Source of the DNA: CAYWGR01 sp964458015
GTDB lineage: Bacteria > Planctomycetota > Planctomycetia > Pirellulales > Thermoguttaceae
Length of the DNA: 64,000 nucleotides
NCBI GenBank assembly: GCA_964458015.1
Contig: CAYWGR010000001.1
Location: 25,871-89,870 of the forward strand
Direction of reading: 5' to 3'
In this document: positions 61,459 through 64,000 of the stretch, piece after piece
Numbering within the stretch: position 1 is the first letter of the stretch
Layout: each line of letters starts with the position of its first letter
Program-made: the position numbers and the translations under genes
The notes under the pieces: generated by a model
Database searches by the model: none
The model's input: the letters and a program-made list of their open reading frames with translations, nothing else
Told to the model about the DNA's origin: nothing

Positions 61459-63888
61459 ATGTTGGGGCACAAATCATGGGGAGAGCGCTCGGTGGGATCC
61501 AAGCAGAGATACACGAACGCGACACCGCGCACAAAGATTGTCTGCCCTGAAAAACAAGCTGACATTTGCCGGGAGACCAATTTCACGGTAAAATTCAAAC
61601 GCAGCAGCAAGCCGGAGGCTGTTTCCCGACACGCCAATACCGCTCGTCAAGACCGCAAACCTACTCGAAGTGAGCTTTTTTTCGCGGTTACACTTTTTGT
61701 CAGCGCTGCATTGTTGTTTACCGTGCAGCCGATGTTCGCCAAGATGGCGTTGCCTTTGTTGGGCGGAGCGCCGGCCGTATGGAACACGTGTCTGGTGTTT
61801 TATCAAGCAGTGTTGCTCGCGGGATATCTTTACGCCCATTTGTCGTTGAAGTGGCTAGGCCCTCGGCGTCAAGCAAAACTGCATTTGGCATTGCTTTTAT
61901 TACCTTGGGCGGTTCTTCCGATCGGCGTCGCGCATGATTGGGTGCCGCCGCCGGATGTTTTTCCCGTTTATTGGCTGTGGATGCTGTTATCGATTTCTCT
62001 TGGACTGCCGTTTTTCCTGATTTCGGCGAGTTCGCCCATGTTGCAGGCATGGTTTAACGAGACCGATAAGAAGGCGGGACAAGATCCCTATTTTCTGTAT
62101 GCCGCGAGCAATCTCGGCAGCCTTTTGGCGTTGCTGAGTTATCCTTTGTTGATCGAATCGCACATGACGCTTGGCGCGCAATCGTGGACCTGGGCAATCG
62201 GCTACGGTTTGTTAATGGCGCTTTTGATCGGCTGTGCGATTCAATTGTGGCGATCGCCGGCAGCGGATAGGACGCATGAGTCAACCACGGCGGAGGATGC
62301 AACGCTCGACCGGCCCGACTGGCGACGCCGTTTGCATTGGCTAGCGTTGTCGTTTGTGCCTTCGAGCTTATTGATGGGCGTAACGACTTACATTTCGACC
62401 GATCTTGCGCCCATCCCGTTGTTTTGGGTCATTCCCTTAGCATTATACTTGTTGACGTTCGTGTTTGTCTTCGCACGGCGCGTCGTTCTTCCGCTATCGT
62501 GGATGTTTCGGTTACAGCCTTATTTGCTGGTAGCCGCGGCGGCGGCATTGACCGGGAATGTCGATTCGCCGCTGCAATTGCTGCTGCTTGGTTCGCTACA
62601 ACTGGCAGCCTTTTTCGTGACGGCGATGGTATGCCACGGGCAATTGGCGAACGATCGCCCCGCGGGCAAGTATCTGACCGAATTCTATTTATGGATGTCG
62701 TTGGGAGGCGTTTTGGGCGGGTTGTTCAACGCCTTGATTGCCCCGCTGACGTTTACGGGCACGTTCGAGTATCCCTTGGTGCTGGCGTTGGCCTGCATGT
62801 TGCGTCCCGGGACGGAATTGCCTTTGCGCGGCGTCAGAGAGTGGGTACGAGAACTGGCATTGCCCGCGGCAATTCTATTAGTTAGCGGCTGCGCCGTCTG
62901 GATCATTCAAGTCCAAGTTGAACAAACCGAATGGAAAGAATCTTCTATCTTGGCGGGTAAGATGGTTTTAGTGGGATTCGCCATGATCGCAGTTTTCCTG
63001 CTTGTACAGCGGCCGATGTGGTTCGGCCTGAGCGTTGCAGCATTGCTTGGCATAAGTCTGTGTTATCCCGAGACAAGAGCACATGTCATTCACACGGGGC
63101 GGAGCTTTTACGGCGTACTGCGCGTTCGAGAGAATCCCCAATGGAATGTCCGTGAATTCTTGCACGGATCCACCTGCCACGGCAATCAAAGTTTGGATGA
63201 GAAAGAGCGACTTGAACCAACAACCTACTACCATCGAGAAGGACCGCTGGGGCATATTTTTCAGGCGTTGCGACATCATCAACCGCTGGCCAATATCGGG
63301 GTGTTGGGTTTAGGGGTGGGGACCGTGGCAGCCTACGGCCTGCCCGGCGAGCGGATTACTTTTTATGAAATTGATCCGAATGTGGAGCAAATTGCAAATA
63401 ATCCACGGTATTTCACGTATCTCTCGGATTGTCGCGCGAAGACGGAAGTCATCTTGGGCGATGCCAGGCTTTCACTGGCTCATGGTCCCGCGCGCCGGTT
63501 TGATCTGCTAGTGCTGGACGTATTCAGTTCCGATTCGGTGCCTGTTCATTTGATTACACGGGAGGCCATGCAAACTTACCTGCAACATTTGTCCAAGCAC
63601 GGCTTGCTGGCGGTCCACATTTCGGGCCGCTACCTGGATCTTGAACCGATCTTGAGCAGACTGGCCCAAGACGCGCACATGGCGATGATGATATGCAATG
63701 ACAATTATGAATCTGAAGGGCCAAAGAGATACGCCTCGACCTGGGTTGTGATGGCGCAACAGGCGGCTGACTTGGCGGAATTCGAGCAGGACAAGGACTG
63801 GGCTCCGGCGTCTGTCCGATCCGGTCCTGTGTGGACAGATGATTTTTCGGACGTTGTGAGCACGTTTCGGCTAAAAAAAGGTTCGTAG
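61459..63888 (+). CDS. Membrane protein fused to spermidine-synthase-like domain
   Basis: 809 aa as an open frame; the first 70 residues are basic and unrecognised, so the true start may be later. Residues about 75-500 contain twelve or more membrane segments (FFAVTLFVSAALLFTVQPMF, WNTCLVFYQAVLLAGYLYAH ...). Residues about 555-770 are a spermidine-synthase-like Rossmann domain: NIGVLGLGVGTVAAYGLPGE, ITFYEIDPNVEQIANNPRYF, EVILGDARLSLAHG and FDLLVLDVFSSDSVPVHLI. This fused layout is common in planctomycetes. The polyamine-binding residues are not clearly conserved, so the enzyme activity is uncertain. Confidence 0.85.
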   Translation: MLGHKSWGERSVGSKQRYTNATPRTKIVCPEKQADICRETNFTVKFKRSSKPEAVSRHANTARQDRKPTRSELFFAVTLFVSAALLFTVQPMFAKMALPLLGGAPAVWNTCLVFYQAVLLAGYLYAHLSLKWLGPRRQAKLHLALLLLPWAVLPIGVAHDWVPPPDVFPVYWLWMLLSISLGLPFFLISASSPMLQAWFNETDKKAGQDPYFLYAASNLGSLLALLSYPLLIESHMTLGAQSWTWAIGYGLLMALLIGCAIQLWRSPAADRTHESTTAEDATLDRPDWRRRLHWLALSFVPSSLLMGVTTYISTDLAPIPLFWVIPLALYLLTFVFVFARRVVLPLSWMFRLQPYLLVAAAAALTGNVDSPLQLLLLGSLQLAAFFVTAMVCHGQLANDRPAGKYLTEFYLWMSLGGVLGGLFNALIAPLTFTGTFEYPLVLALACMLRPGTELPLRGVREWVRELALPAAILLVSGCAVWIIQVQVEQTEWKESSILAGKMVLVGFAMIAVFLLVQRPMWFGLSVAALLGISLCYPETRAHVIHTGRSFYGVLRVRENPQWNVREFLHGSTCHGNQSLDEKERLEPTTYYHREGPLGHIFQALRHHQPLANIGVLGLGVGTVAAYGLPGERITFYEIDPNVEQIANNPRYFTYLSDCRAKTEVILGDARLSLAHGPARRFDLLVLDVFSSDSVPVHLITREAMQTYLQHLSKHGLLAVHISGRYLDLEPILSRLAQDAHMAMMICNDNYESEGPKRYASTWVVMAQQAADLAEFEQDKDWAPASVRSGPVWTDDFSDVVSTFRLKKGS

Positions 63889-64000
63889 GAGACCGTAGAA
63901 GACAAAGGGGTTTGAGCTGGCAGGCTATTGTCAGGTACGGGGGTACCTGACCTACAAAAGTCATGCCCCCCCATACAGGGATACACGAAGGCACGCCACC

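Overview
The window looks like a chromosome segment of a planctomycete, probably Pirellulales-like. The signs are a DUF1559 prepilin-type protein, a secreted leucine-rich-repeat protein, a ChbG/HpnK deacetylase, a membrane-fused spermidine-synthase-like protein and dispersed palindromic intergenic repeats. This is inferred from gene content; there is no 16S gene in the window. One 10-N assembly gap lies at 14721-14730, inside a gene.

Layout. Positions 1-31316 are accessory DNA. On the minus strand at the left edge are a coiled-coil protein and an ankyrin-like protein cut by the window end. A small dual-specificity phosphatase follows, then an eight-gene plus-strand array (2685-16651), in which several neighbouring genes overlap by 1-8 bases. 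It encodes a SNF2 helicase with a DUF3883-like end, a zinc-ribbon PIN-like protein, a NucS-like nuclease, an HD phosphohydrolase, a DUF1156 DNA methylase, an M41-like zincin, an EVE/PUA-like protein and a DUF499 ATPase. The helicase, methylase and ATPase recall type 3 BREX, but no PglZ phosphatase is present. Next is a tightly coupled three-gene operon (16765-19690) of a divergent thymidylate-synthase homologue, a radical SAM enzyme and an Fe-S uracil-DNA glycosylase fused to a Panacea (SocA/DUF4065-like) domain. I consider this the best candidate for an undescribed system. A fused MNT-HEPN protein follows.

From 21009 to 31335 is a mobile-element backbone: a resolvase with four small unknown genes on the minus strand, then on the plus strand a coiled-coil/HTH protein, a sigma-region-4-like protein, a primase-polymerase/helicase, four small ORFs and a large serine recombinase. 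The tail of the recombinase reads through a terminator into the 3' end of a tRNA-Pro gene (31317-31391), which suggests that the element integrated there.

From 31400 to 64000 is ordinary chromosome: cupin, RsmD, a secreted cyclophilin, two carbohydrate deacetylase families, a large membrane protein and a GT2 glycosyltransferase, two secretin-like secreted paralogues, a ThuA-like protein, a tryptophanase-family lyase, a response regulator, a nucleoside transporter, DUF4405 and PepSY membrane proteins, a MacB-type ABC exporter, DUF1559, prenyltransferase-repeat, LRR and TPR proteins, and a spermidine-synthase-like membrane protein. The larger intergenic stretches here carry REP-like palindromes and a 170-bp tandem repeat array. 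I did not notice these repeats in the accessory half.
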